A DNA stretch of 64,000 bases, taken from contig CM042539.1 of NCBI GenBank assembly GCA_023630585.1, forward strand, positions 30,903,255 through 30,967,254. The letters run 5' to 3'. The position numbers and the translations under genes were made by a program. Positions 35,564-50,500 of the stretch are shown here, one piece after another. This stretch comes from Cranoglanis bouderius (taxonomy: Eukaryota; Chordata; Actinopteri; Siluriformes; Cranoglanididae). How positions within the stretch are numbered: the stretch's first letter is position 1; every line of letters begins with the position of its first letter. The notes beneath the pieces are model-generated. The model was not told the DNA's origin. It searched no databases and saw only the letters and a list, made by a program, of their open reading frames with translations.

Positions 35564-38500
35564 ATGTCTTTGTCACGTCTTTTGATGCTTTGGGATCTCT
35601 TAATATTGCTCCTGATCAGCATTTTTAGTGGTAAGTGTGGATTATTTATTTATTTATTTATTTATTTATTAAAGCTGCTTTTGAGTGAATTTTCTAATGT
35701 GTATGGGTATTTGTAATGAATTGGCACACAAATGTCTAATGCATGATGTTACCAAGTCCTGCTCATTTGTTTTTTCTAAGGAATAAAACACTTGAGGGCA
35801 TACTGTTATAGGCAAATACTGAGTTACATAGATTATTTTCCAAGAACAGCACGCCCAGTAGTGTTTTATTTCTCTCATACCGCAGCGATTAGTCAACGAT
35901 TCGTCAATTTTTAATTCATTACAGAATGACGCACTGTACCTTTTACTCGTTTATAGTTACACTTAATGTCTACAAGACAAATTAATTCCTCTTACCACAT
36001 GTTACAGCCGCTATAAACAGTCATTCCCTTCCCACCCTCTTTTTACTCTCTCTTGAAGTAAATAAGACCAAAAAATAAATGTCATGTTACCGACTCTGTC
36101 AGCATACTGGAAATCTTAGCCTACTAACTGTTACAAAGCGCTGACACTAGAGACTCCTTCCAAAAATGCGAAATAAACATTTCCTTAAAGAAAGCATGTC
36201 AACGACTACACGTTTTTCTTTGTTGAATAATGAGAACAATTCGTTTATTTTTAGGCTTCGATTATGCGGCGCATTCTTCATATGTGTACTATGGAAACAA
36301 CTACACATTGAAAAGAACTCTTTAATATAAACCTGTGATTTGAATTACAGCCAGCACTACTGTCAGAGCTGCTGTTATATTAAATTAATCAACACCTTCT
36401 GACTGCTCAGAATCGAGATTTCAGCAACGCTGTGGTAATTCGTAATAATTCCTTCCTCCACTCTTTGTTTTCGAACTAGGCGACGGCCATAAAATGCATC
36501 AGGGACAACTTTGCAAGTCATCTTGTTCAGGTGAGAAAGAATATACAGAAAAAAAAAAAAAAAAGAATATTCATGACAGACTATTCGTGCCCATTCAGCG
36601 TTTTTGTGGTTCGGTTTCAGTGTCATGGAATATGCAGAAGGGCCAGAGACATACTTACAGGTACAGCACCACGATCACAAGCTCCATGAAAGGACCCACA
36701 TCAGGAGGAAGTCAACTAGCTTTCGACTGTGTGGTCGACATCGACACGCTTCCAGGATGTCCAGACATGCTTTTACGTGTATGTATGAAGGATTTTTAGA
36801 AAAATTGTTTCTTCTATTGACAAGTCTTTAGATGGTTCCCTGGGATAGGCTCCAGGCTCCTCCGCGACCCTGTGTAGGATAAGCGGTATGGAAAATGGAT
36901 GGATGGATAGATATATACTGTACTTAAGACTAGTGTATGAGTCATACTGTATGACCTGACATCAGTAGCAATTCTGAAATGCCTTTTCCTATTCCTAAAT
37001 TCTGTGTAATTTAAAATGTAATTGATATGGAATAAAAACACATGGGCATGTGCCGTTATGTGAATGTGAATGAAGTTACTATTACTGCCTCGAAGTTTAT
37101 AGTTATATGTAATGCTGTGTGGAACATCCACGAAACAAGTTAGTTCTTGTTATCACTTATGTTATAGCAGCTACGTATAAACAGTCAACAAAAAAGTGCA
37201 ACATCCTGAAGACTTTCCTGTTTCAGAAAACCTAAAAATAACATTACAAAGTGCTGAGACTGGAGACTCCTTCCAGCAATGATAAACAAACGCACATTTT
37301 TAATCAGTTTACGTGAAGCATCCACCATACAAGTCCCTGTATATGTTGTTACTATGGAAACGATAACATTATTGAACGAGTGCATTAATATAAACTTGTG
37401 ATTTGACTTACAGCCGAACTGTACTACTGTCCCAGCAGCTGTTATAGAAAAGTAATCAACAAAACTATTTCTGACCAATCAGAATCAAGCTCTTTAGCTT
37501 AGTGGGTTCACTAGAGATTTGTGTGAAATTAAACGTCTTTTTTCTGTCCTATCTGTAGCTGAGGAATCCACAAATTAAGCAAAGCTCACCGAAAAAGGAA
37601 AACTCTGTGCTACGCTTGAAAAATATAAGGTAAATCAGAGTCAGTGTCTTTATTTATTACATTTTCTTTCAGTTCTATGTTATTCTTATACCCGAGTGCC
37701 ACGTATTTTTGTAACTCATTTATTTTCTTTCTTGCCTGACACTACAACACTTCTTCACGCAGCTGTTTCACGTTATTACTGTTGACACAGTGGTTTAAAT
37801 TGCGACTGCACTACCATATGAAGTCCTTATTGTCAATATACAACTCTGGATCAGTTTGTGTATCCTCCAAATAGCTTCTCAGTTTCACGGCAGTCATTTC
37901 ATCCAGAACGGGATGCTAACGGTCCATCTGGTGTTTTGGTTTTGGTAGAGAGGCGCTGGAGAAGAAGCCCCTGCGGTTCCTGCTTCAGGGGGGAAAGGTC
38001 ACAGCCTTGTGCCCACAGGGAACTGAGCAGGTGTGGGCTCTCAACATCAAGAGAGCCATACTGAGCATGCTCCAGACCTCCCACTCCGGACGGGTCAGAG
38101 AGATTGTGAAAGAGGTGAGGACCTTCTCAACAAGTACTCATATATTTAAAAAATAATAGTAATAATAAAGCAGGATATTGAAGATTTACTTCATTATAGT
38201 GTATTCATGAATTGGTTGTAGATCATCTGCAGCTAGTTGCAGCAGTAGGATGTAAACTCTAGCCTGTGGTAGCCTAGTCTGAACATAAACATATTTCTTG
38301 TTTACATTGGATTGTGTTTAAACTATGTAAAATTGATTAACTATCTCATCTTCACAGACTGACATATATGGGACGTGTATCAGTTCATATGAGCTGAAGG
38401 GCACTTCGCTAGTGAAGACACGGCATCTGCAGCAATGCCTCCGAGACAGAGTGAATGATTTTTGGTGGAATTCTGTCCCTCTAAAAGAAGACAGGGTAGG

Positions 38501-41500
38501 TCCTTTCAGTGATGTGTTACATATCTTAATATTGTATTCTCAGTATTCACAACAGACAGAGTTTGGCCTCGAAAATGATTATGATTGCATTATTCTCTTA
38601 TCAGACAGTGAATGCCAGCCTCAAATGTACCCAGCTCTATGGCACAACCATGATGGACAAGGTGAACTGCACCGAGACGGTGGTACTTGTGCCCTTGTCA
38701 GGGTCAACAGATATGGCCCAGACCAGCACGGTCTCAACCCTGACTCTTTTGAGAACCCTGGATGGGATACAAGTAGATTCAGGTAGAGTGAGAAGTCAAA
38801 AACTTTAATATGGCAAGAATTTGTCATACTCCTGACAACGTATAGAGGAAAACTGAAAATTTTCCATTTTCTATCAGGATTGCATGACGATGGATATTTG
38901 ACTGATTTGGAATTTGACATGGAAGCTGTGAACCCAAGCCAAAGAGGATCGCGCTCAGTTCAGGAGGTATCAAGTACAGTGAGGAGGCTTTGCGCTCATT
39001 CGGCAGACCAACAACAGGTCAGGTCCCAGTTTATTCCTCAGCATTTTTTTGGAAACCAAGCCAAAGGACAGAGCTGTAGTGTTGCTGCAGAAATGTCATG
39101 TATTCTGGATATTTAGTACGAAGAATAAAAAGAAAATATGTGCTGGGCGTGATGCACAAAATGTTTTAGACTAGTTGCTTAAATAATTATCTAATTTATT
39201 GACTGCTAGTGATTTTCATGATTTCTACACACAGTTGTTTACCTTTTTTGATCCCTGTATTTCTTGCCAATACATAAAAGAGTTTTACAAGTACACTTTC
39301 AGCCATAAACCCCTTAACCAACATTTTTTTTTTTTTTGCTTTTTGGTTCATTTAAATATGTGTACAGTGAAACCAAATCAAACCAAATAGCAAACAAACA
39401 AAAAGCCTAAATTTCGTCCAATTGGACTTCACAAATAGACTAATAAGTGCAAAAGTACCCTTAATGTTTTCAGGTTTTACTTCTCTTTTTTGTGCCTCAG
39501 CAATCAGATCTGTTTCTGAGTCTGGCCCTCCAACTGAGAACTTTGACATTCCAGCAGCTGAATGATGTCTGGCAAGAGGTCTCATTTAAATGCCTTGATG
39601 ACTGGTCAGTTTTTCACCAAGTTCTTACTATGAAGCATTTATTCATCTGTCAACCGATTAAACTAATACAATATTTGAAACTCACCACTGAGTGTTACAA
39701 AAATGTTGACAATCAGCTTTTGCTGGTTTTCTTTTTGTCATTATAGGCAGCCTTTGCTAGAGGCACTACCAGCGTGTGGCTCTGAAGCATGCATCCAGTT
39801 CACAACAAACCTCATCCTCAACAAGGAGATTGGTCAGGATCATATCATCTCCTTCCTTAGTACCGTCACATTTGCTTCCCATCCCACACCATCAATGATC
39901 AGCCATATCAGTGTGAGTTCTTGCACTGCTGAAGAGGATATTGCAGCTGCTGTCAAGTATTACTTCATTTAGCATTGTTTTCCATTTCCTTCCTCAGTCT
40001 CTGTTGAAATTTCCTCCAATTCGTCCGAAGACTATACTCGCTGTTTCTTCACTTGTCCACCGCCTCTGCCAGAGGGAACAGACTCCATGTGGTCAGATCC
40101 CTGAGGTCCAACAGCTTGTGCAGGTTCTGAAGGAGGATATAGGACAGAGCTGTGGATGGCAAGAACCCTTACCAATTACAGAGGTACAGTCATAAGAATG
40201 TTGTATGCTGTGAGAAGGTTGACATATTGAGTGAACTGATGCCAGTGTTCAACTTTCCTCTGCAGCTGCTACATGTTTTGAAAGCAGTGGAGAACATAGG
40301 GTTGCCTGAATTAATCCCTCAACTGAAAATTTGTATTCACAACCACTCAGCACCTGTACAGCTTCGATTAGCTGCTGTACAAGCTTTCAGACGCATTCCC
40401 TGCCATAGAAAGGTATGTATCTCTATAGACCTTGCTTTGAACAGGCCTAGCTTTTTTTTGCCTAGCTATTTTCTCCCAGTTTGGTAATTTTGCCAATTCC
40501 CAACCCCAAGCTACCAACCAGGGAGTGGAAAGGCTAGGACTTGAAGCCATCACACCTTTTTAAAAAACAAAACAAAACTGCTGTTCATGCTATGTCACAG
40601 TGCAGCTAAACACACTAGGAGGAAAGTGCTAAGTGCCCTCTATTACATATACTGGTTAGCATCACATTGATTGACAGGGGAGAGAGAGTAATGACATCCC
40701 ACCCACCCAGAGAGCATGGCCAATTCTGCTGTCCTGGACTACTACCCACGGGTGGCTGTGGCACTGTCTAGATTCAAACTCATGATTTCCCAAAAATCAG
40801 TTTAAAAAAAAATCAAAGCCAAGCTGGTCAAGTTGGCACACCATTTTGGTCAACAAGTAAGATATTTTCCAGTTTCCTTGTTACTTGACTAAATTGATTA
40901 AAACATGTTTAAGAATATCTGATTGTCTTACTTGATACAATGGAACTGTTTCCATTTACCAGCACATGCCAGCTAGCTAAGATGGTCTACCAGCTTGACC
41001 AGCTCAGCCTGTGTTTTGGCATAGCTGTTCAGACTGAGCTGTTGAGTTCAACAACTTTCTCTACAGTGACAGAGGCAATAATGTTGTTTGTCTCACTTTA
41101 GAGAGGAGTTCTTGCTTGGGCATACCAGCAGCTTCAAGAGGACGTGGAGATTAGGATTGCTGCATATCAGCAGCTCATGTACTGTCCTGACCAGGAGGTG
41201 TTCAGGATTGTAAAAGACACCTTAAGCAATGAGACATCTACCCAAGGTATGAGCAGTCAGGATGAAATCTAAGACAAATATTTGTTGCGAATAAAGGTTT
41301 CTTTTATTTATTGTCTCTTTTCCCCCCCAAATGATTTAATCTTGTTTAAAATGAAATAAATTAAAATGCATACATTCGGATTTCTGCTTTAGTGGGGTCT
41401 TTTGTCTGGAGCCACCTGTTCAATATGCAGAAAACAGAAGACCCTCTGAAGAGAGACTTAATGGAGTCATTGCCACATGACATCATCAGTAAATACTTTG

Positions 41501-44500
41501 AGGTGGAACCATGGAAATATTCGTCACACATGGACTTTACAATGGATACTGGTATATTATGGCCCACTCTGTAGGCTACAGTATGTGTGTATAGTTTTTG
41601 CCGGTAAATTAATGTGTGTTGTGTTGTGCCATTAATCTTTTCTGTCCTTGTACTCCCTCGTGTGTTTGAAAGGAGCGGCCATCCTCAATATTGAGGGAGC
41701 CCTGGTTTTCTCCCCAATGTCCTTTCTGCCACGTTCTGCAATGGCCAATCTGACAGCTTACATCTTGGGCAGATCATTTAATATTTTAGAGGTTGAAAAA
41801 CAATATATATATACTCTTAAATAATTTACTGTATCATTGTACTGATGGATAGCATTGTGAAACTCATATGTTGTGGTCAGGTTTCTTTCAGGATGGAAAA
41901 TGCAGAACCTTTTCTCTGGAGTATGTTTGAAGGTCAGCATGCTTCTACTAATAAAAGTTCTACAGATCAAACACTATTATCTACATCGCATGGGAAGAAA
42001 AAGCAGAAAAGAAATGAGGGCAGGTGGTCTAGCCAACAAAAAAGTGCAAATCAGAATGAGACCTGCAAGTCCAACATCTTGAGTCCTCTCAAAGCTAAGG
42101 TGAGGGATCAGTTTGTGGTGATTTGTTGATTTTTTTTTTTTTTTTTTAGTCACACATCAGGAATGACTAGGTTTTTGGTTTAAGTTCACAGGAAAGAGGA
42201 AAAGCCACAATGAGTTCCAATGTTGGATTAATGTGAAGATGTTTGGTAGTGACCTCACGTTCATGACCTGCAATGAACTGCTGAGTAAATTGAGAGAGCT
42301 ATCACTTAATGTTGCTGGCTTCACTGTGAAGCTTCTGAAGGTAAGAAAAGACCTGTTCAAGCTTACATAATTTAATTTCAACAATAAATTTTGATGAGTA
42401 TTTTCTGCATCTTAGGGTCAGGAGGTTAAGGTAAACCACAGGGCAGTTGTGCTAGCAGAAGAACTGGTCTTACCATCACTTTCAGGGTTGCCAATCAAGC
42501 TGAACATCAACATGTCCTCTTTCTACTCGCTCTGGGTGAAGGGTAGTGCTAATTTTAAGGACTGGTCTCAGTTCTCCTTGGCTGGTTATGTTAAGCCAAA
42601 GTAAGCACTTAGTCTTTCTAGTTTCTAGATGTATTTCCAAAGTTGTCTGAGTTGGGATGACAAGTCTATTCCTCTTTTTGTGGATGTCCTTTCAACCAGG
42701 ACATTTGTTGGCATCTCAGCAAGAATGGGAGTATATGGAGCTTTTGGTCGAGTTGGAATGGAGTGGGTCACACAAGTCAGAACATCCACCAGCTTGGACG
42801 GAGGCATATATGTGCACAATGGACAAAGTCTGAAGATGGTTCTCAACACACCTGATGATGTTATGGATATTTTGTCCTTTAGGTCTGAAATTTTCTATCA
42901 AAAGAATCTAAAAAAATGTTGGCTAATCTATAGTACACCACTAATGCCTTTCTTGAAACAGTTTCAGAATGTATCGCATAAGTGGAGAAAGTAGAGAGGA
43001 GCTCACACCAAGGAACCTCAAAGAGAAGACTACCTGTTCTCCCAAAACATGTACTCATCACAATTTTACAAAATCATTTACAATAGATTACCTTTTCCTA
43101 AAATGAGATGCATTAAATCAGTTGTTTCCTTCTGGTCAAGTGTCAAAGATGCTTGGATGGCAATTATGCACTGATGTCACCTATCCCGTGCTGCTGTTAG
43201 GAAAAGGTTTTCCACCTCCTGGCCCAATGATCTTCAGTTTGAGGCTCCAAAAACTAGACAGAGTCCTTCAAAAGTATCTTTTAGAAGCAGCTTATGCCTT
43301 TGTTCCTCAGGTAGGTTTTTCAGTGTATCTTTATAGCTGAAGATCCAATAAAATATATCCTCTATTGTTTTACTTGTAATTGACTTTGTTTTTTATTTAC
43401 CAGCAAAATTCTTGGATCCCACATGAAGCCAACATCCTCCTCTTCCTTGGAACCCCACAATCCACTATCCCCCGAGATATATCTTTGGACTTCAGTCTTA
43501 GTCCTCAGAGGCTAATTCTGAAAATTGTTCACCCTCTGAAAACCATTCTCATTCAAGGTTACTCATATGGTTAAAGACCATTTTCAGTATAGTGGTCTGT
43601 ATTATCAGCATAGATTCTTATGCCCTGTGATTCTACCAGAATTCTAGCATTTCTCATCTTGTATTATTGTCCGCAGGGCAATTTGATGAACTGAATGGTC
43701 AGAGGTCAGGAAGAGCTGAAATACTAATAGATGACAAGTACCATTATTACCTAAAGGTAATAAAATTGGATGTTCAAAGCAGAACAATGTACAGCATTTC
43801 ATTAGAGGAAACGTTTTATATGTATTATATTGTATATGTATCATCTATTCCTCCTGTACTTCAGGGATTGATAGAGACTCTGAGTCTTCCATCAGAAAAG
43901 AGAACACAATACCAGCTGGAGGCCAAGTTTGCAGCAGATGGGCATCCAGTCATACTCTCTGTTAATGTCACACATGGGGTCAACAGGAAGATCAACGTCT
44001 CTGCTAAGTTGAGAAATGTCTTCATTAAGGATGCTTCCTTTTCAGGCAAGACTTTTATTTTTGGCCAAAATTAGATGTATCATGTTAAATACACATACAC
44101 ATGAGTATACCCTTAGAAAACAAGGTTCCAGCTAGCACCATAATGGATAGTTTGGTTTGGGACTCCAAGGAAACCCCTTAAAGGCTCTATGTAGAACCCT
44201 ACAGAGAGACAGAAAAAACCCCATAGAAGCTAGTGTACCATTGAAGACTCAAAGAGAGAAATAAAATCCACTTTCATGAGGTTTCTTGAAAGGATTTTCT
44301 GGCAAATCAATGAAGTCATCCAGGAAGTCATTGGTATGATGATGAGCAATAGCAAATACAGGCACAAGGGCAATCCAAAGATGATATCAAAGGCAATGGC
44401 AAAGGTCGTAGTAACAATTAGACAGTCAGGAAGAATAGCGTTCAGAACTTACTCAACACTGAATCATTGGCAAGACTTTGCAATTACACAGAAGAATACA

Positions 44501-47500
44501 TGAGTTTATATACACATAACCCAGGACATACAATAAATGAAGGAACTAAATTAGTACTCAGGAGACGGTGAACATTGCTAGGGAGGGGTAGCATTCAGAG
44601 TTGCTGTGACAGCTAGAACCCGTAACTGTCTAAGGAACCTTTGAAGAACCTTTGAAGTAAGAGTAAAGGTAACTAAGCCATCAAGTTCTATGAAGGAAGA
44701 GCTGTGATTCCAATACATTCTTAAGCAAAACATATATCATCTGACTTTATCCACAGTGCAGGTGGAGCGGAGGCAGGATGACAGCAAGAGGCAGTATTCA
44801 GTGGATGCAGGGCTCCTTTTGCCTTACTTACTTAGCGCCAAGATCTTTGGACTACTTGAACATAGGGGGATGGAGTGGGCCTCTGGCTTGAGGATCAGAT
44901 ATGGGGTGCAAGGTTAGATATCTAATCTTTCAACATTGCTCCTTAAAACAAGTAGAGATAAGCTGATCAACTGATTTTCTGTTTTCTGTAGAGGACTCAG
45001 AAAATATGCAGGAGTGCCACATGTCTCAGAACCTGAGACATGAGGTCAAGCCAGTTGAGAAGCACTACGGCACAACAGTAGAGCATGAGCTCCAGTGTTC
45101 CCACATCACATTCATCAATCACAGGGTAACAGTATTTTTTATATATCTATATAAGGTTATATCACAAGCTGAATATGAATGGTCATGTTGTCACTGTGTT
45201 GTTCTGAATTACAGATTCAGATCCAACATGAAAGGAGCCCCATTAATATTCAGTCTTCCCTTGACCTGAGCTATGGCAACCACTGGAACCAAGGTAGCAA
45301 CAAACAAAGAGTCCTCTTGAGTCAGTCCCTCAGGAACCAGTCTGGACAGAGTCTTACCAGTTATGCTCTGGAGGTGAAGCCTTTTCATATCTGGTATATT
45401 TTTTGTACTGTACAGCTCCAAGGTCCCTTGTTCAATCCTGTACTCAGGATGTCTGTATGGAGTTTCTGTACCTGTTCTCCCAGTGTCCACTTGGGTTTCC
45501 TCCAGGCTTTGTGTTTTCCTACCACCTTTCAAAGGCCATGCCAGTAGGTGCAATTGGCTATGTTAAATTTCCCCTGGCTTTGAATAAGTGTGTAAGCCTA
45601 TTCCAGCATACCTGGGATAGGCTCTGGATCCACTACAACCCTGACCATCCATCCATACATTTTCCATACCGCCTATCCTACACAGGGTCATGGAGGTGCC
45701 TGGGACTCAGGCGGACACCCTGGATGGGGTACCAACCCATCATGGGGCACAATTGCACAAACATTCACACTACGGACAATTTGGAAATGCCAATCAGCGC
45801 ACAACGCATGTCTTTGGACGGGGGGAGGAAACCAGAGTACCCGGAAGAAGCTCCCAATGCACAAGGAGAAAATGCAAGGTCCGTGCACACAGGACGGAGG
45901 TGGGATTCAAACCCCCAACCCTGTAGGTGCGAGGCAAACATGCTAACCACTATGCCACCATGCCCCCCATATTAAAGTGATTTCTTTATTTAGAAGTAGT
46001 ATGCCCAATAGTTGTCTTCAGTTCTGTGACATGGCTGAGTAAGATGGCTAAGTTGAAATCTTCATATTTCAGTTTAGCTTACGAATCCCAGACAAAGGAC
46101 TGAATTGCAGGACTCAGTTCCTGTACTCTCACCAGAAAAGAAGGCAGTCTGAGATGAGCACCCATCTGAAGATCAATTATAATGACCAGATTCCCCTAGT
46201 GGCTGGGCTTCATTGGAAAGATATGTCTGCAAAAGCTTCATTACAGAAATGGGAAGGTACTAGTCCATTATAGACTTTCAAGAGTTCTGCATTCATGGTA
46301 TGCATATATCAAGCTTTTCTTCTTCACTTCTTCTAACTGCAGGGTCCTTAAACATGGACACACCTTGGCTGTATGTCTACATGGCTCATAAGTTATCTCA
46401 ACTCCAGCATGGCACAACTCAGTTCACTTCTGAAATTACAAGCCAGAAATTGGTTACCATTCACAACTTGATGCTGGATGGCCTCTACAGGGAAAGGGGC
46501 AGAGACAGAGAGGGACACTTATACTTATTCACACCAACAGTCACCTATTTAAAGGTAACCATGGTCGTCTTACGATGTATTACAATATTCTGCATCTTAT
46601 TGTACACTGATTGTTAGGAATACAGATAATCCCAGGACGGATTCACTTATGTGTGTTTGCTTTGCTCCAGGTTGGTGGCTATGTCATAGCAGGGAAACGT
46701 AGAGTTAATGCCTCATGTTCCATCAGCACAGCTTGGATGCCAACCTTGAGTGGTGAGATTTCACTGGGGAATGGAAAAGAGTTGAAGACTCTGAAAATGA
46801 GCACCATCTATGGCAAGCAGAACCTCAACATCTCTGCAAGCCTCAACATTGTGGATAAGGTGCAGGACCTATTTAAACCACAAAAAAGGGACCATGCTAA
46901 CTACACCCTTTTTGAGTAATGACATCTACATTTGGCAATTCTTATTTCAGAAGCTGAAGAAGAAATTTTTGATGATGACTATGACTCTGTCAGACCTAAA
47001 CAATTCTTATCTTGAGCTGGATATTGGTGGTAGAGTGGAAGAAATGAGGAAGGACATGAACTTGTATCAAAAACGATGGGTTCTACACTTCAGGTATTCT
47101 ATTTTTTATGGTTTTATGGCTTGATTATTTATTTCTGATGATGAGATGGTACTGTTAAATCAATAATAGAAACAATGATGGTGATGATACTGCTTAAATT
47201 TATATTCAAACTGTGACTTTTTTTTCTGTATTTCTTTCTACAGGCAGCCATTTAAGTTCCTCCCACGAAGTCTACACCTCCAGAAAACATTCACTATTGA
47301 TCTGTATAAGGGAATCTACATTCTTGAGTCAAAGCTGCTGCTCAGTGACAACAGAAAAGCTATTCATGTGCTGACTCTTGGATTTCAACCCCAGCAATTT
47401 CAACCATATGTATGTTCTAGCTATCCATTCTTTCAGATTTGTGGGTTTTTCTTTTTTCAAATCATGATTATGCAGGAATATTTGCTCTTAAGACAATACC

Positions 47501-50500
47501 TGCAGTATCGTAATAAGCATTATTCAGATTATTATAAGATCATTTTTGTAGTAACCATACAAATCTTTAGAGGTATTGGCTGAAAATCTTTGGGTTGGTC
47601 CTTCAAGACATTGTGCTTGGTCTTAGGTGTGTTCCTCTCTGATTAATTCCTTTAACTTGGAAAATGTCCCACAAGACTTGGAGATTTGCATTAGTATCCA
47701 CAAAAACCAGGTAGGCCAAAGAACTAAGCATCATTCCATATCTTTTGCACTTTATGCACCATAAAATAATGACATTCTATCAAGTGAAAACATGAATTTA
47801 GGCAACTTTGTCTAATATGAACAAATATACACTTGTCTATTTGTATAATTTGTAAATATTTTATTAATTTCAATCTTCAAATTGATTTGCCAGTTTCTTG
47901 AAATAAACCCTTGAATTAAGTAAGAGATAAAATGCTTGGAGGTGTTATAGGAAAATAATCAACAATGGGGTGTTTTGATCTCAAAGTTAAATATTTGCCT
48001 ATAACAACAATTTGCCTAACTCCAACGTTTTTTACATTTAAGAATGTAAACAAAGCAGTTTAGTTCCTTCCTAGAGTTCCTAGGAGTATTAGAAGTATTA
48101 CATAAAATTGCCTAAACTCACTATATATTTTTGCACTGTGTTACTTATGAAATTGTTTGAATATCATCTAATGTTGTTTTTTAGACTATGCAAGTGCTGC
48201 AGGGGAGAATGCTAATCGCTAAAAAGGAGAAAGCGCTGGTTCTCGGTCAGGTCCAACTTTACGGTGAAGGTTCTTCTCAGCAAGGTGTTGCAATCAAAGT
48301 CAACCTCACTCAGTTGCTACAGGTAAAACAATATGTCGTATCTTCTTCTTTATTATGGTCCTTTGAGCTAATATTTATTACAACTAGTTAACATATTTTT
48401 TGTTAGCTATTAGTGATTTAGTGCAAAGGAACTGTTGTCCCTAACTCTGATTAGATTAAATGTTATTAAAGTTGTGAAGGAGTATCTACAGTATGCTTTC
48501 TTTAAATGCGTATTTGTAAATGGAACAAAAAAATGGAACAAAAATGCCTGCCCAATCGTAGACTCACACAGCTGACGTCTGCTATTTCCATTACAGATGA
48601 AAATCCCCTCCTTGGTAACTTTTGATGGTGACGTGATGAGAAGTTACATGAGGAGTAAAGAATTTAAATACATCGCAAAAGGCAATGTGGTCATCGATGA
48701 TAAGGACTACGATGTAAAAACCTATATTTTACTAGCTGAAAATGCTAACAGCATCATTTTATATCATATCTAATGATCTCAATATATACAGTTTCATACG
48801 TAGGTGAAGCTGTGATGCATTTCAGTGTCCTAATGACACAATAAAATGCTAATGGTGATGTTAATAAAAATTTGTTTTCAGGCATATTTTACACTAGAGA
48901 AGACTCCTTCTGGAAATATCAGCAGTTCTGTATATCTGCGGTCTGATGGCAAGATAAATGGTATTCTAGATGTTTCTCTAGCTAATGCTATACGAAAGGG
49001 CATTCACGCAGTCAACTTCAACCTCAGCTTTCAGCAAACGTTATTTCCACCAGTCATAGCAGACCTCCACCTTCATCTCAATGCAAGATCTTCTTCTGAC
49101 AGGTAATTTATTGTGCATTTTGCCTTGATGGACTGATGTCCTTTTTTTCTTGATACTAGTATTTCTTGATACTAGTCCCTACACCATTTAACACTATATT
49201 TGCTTTTCTCTCAGTCTCTCTATCTTGTGTGCACTGAGAAAGAGTGACGAGATGTTTCAGGCTCGGCTGAACGCAGCTCTAGCACGAAACCCTGGACTCC
49301 AGTTGTCTCTTTTAGGGGATTTGAATGTCTCACTGTCTGCCGTTTCAGTCCTTCCACATGTCTCCAGCTTAGCAGGGGTGCTGGAGCAGGCAAAGGGTCT
49401 GACCGAGGGTAGGCCACAAAACTCATTAAATGTAACTATAAATGGATAAAAAGTCTGACGTGCCATTCTTTGTTTATTGAAAAAAATATATAATCCTTTC
49501 AAATGTGAGATAAGAGGAATAAAACACTTCAGGATGTGTAATGCATCATACCATTCTGTCATTGATTATTTTCCTATGGCAGCCTATGACCCTGCCCAAA
49601 GTATTTATTACATTTACTTTATCCTGATCACTCCTGCTTTGTGCTTATGTTCTCTAGGACACCTGACGTTAACAGCAGACCATGCTGTATATCGTGTGGA
49701 GATGAGACACGAGAACTCTAGGTTTAAAGAGGAAGTGAACGGGTCTCAAAGTGTCTGGATTTGTGTCCTGGCTCAGGAGCATTCGCTCTGCATGAACATT
49801 AGCAGGACCTTTATACAGCAGGGACAGAACGGTCTCCATGCTCAACTCACTCACTCGTTTCCTTGGCTGCTCTCAGCAGGTACACTCACATCCATCTTTT
49901 TGATAGTTTATTTTCAGGTATTGAGTATGTACAGTGGTGCGGATAGGGGTTGACTTTTTTTTGCCAACTTTGACTACGGTCTAAGGGGGGCATGGTGGCT
50001 TAGTGGTTAACATGTTTGCCTCACACCTCCGTGGTTGGGGCTACGAATCTCTCACTGTGCTTCGGGGGGTTTCCTCCAGGTGCCCTGGTTCCCTCCCCCA
50101 AGCCAAAAGCATGTGTTGTAGGCTGACTGCATCTCTTAATTGTCTGTAGTGTGTGAATGGGTGTGTGAATGGGTGTGTGAGTGTGTGCGCGATTGTGCCC
50201 TGCTATGGGTTGGCACCCCATCCAGGGTATCCCCAGCCTCGTGCCTCGAGTCCCCTGGGATAGGCTCCAGGCTCCCTATAATCATGTGTAGGATAAGCGG
50301 TACAGAAAATGGATGGATGGACGGATGGATGGACTATGGTCCATTGTGTGTATTAAATGTGTTGCATATTTTGTACACTTCCATTGGTGCAGGACTCCCG
50401 TTTACCACCAGTGCAGTGGTGGATGTGAAGTGGAGTGAAAGTGCTCTGTCTTCTGAGCTTGCTCTCCATGCTGGAGCCCAAGAGCTGAGGCTCACACTGC

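Larger units (their letters stand above)
35564..39017 (+). other. Lipid-transfer protein, exons 1-8: signal peptide and N-terminal beta module (residues ~1-323)
   Basis: Exons: 35564-35630 (signal peptide), 36480-36530, 36621-36778, 37559-37629, 37949-38114, 38358-38495, 38605-38782, 38878-39017. The Cys pattern follows the apoB/vitellogenin beta-barrel. A first pair brackets TYRYSTTI...LAFDC and GCPDML. A later pair is YGTC...HLQQC (exon 6), aligning with the YGNC...LGQC loop of apoB as I recall it. Exon 5 holds the most recognisable motif, WALNIKRAILSMLQTS. Exon 4 reads LRNPQIKQ, as in vitellogenin-type proteins. Confidence 0.87.

Noticed and set aside
44276..44503. 75-codon open frame inside intron 24
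   Set aside because: It is not phase-compatible as an exon, shows no homology I recognise, and the flanking exons already join in frame.
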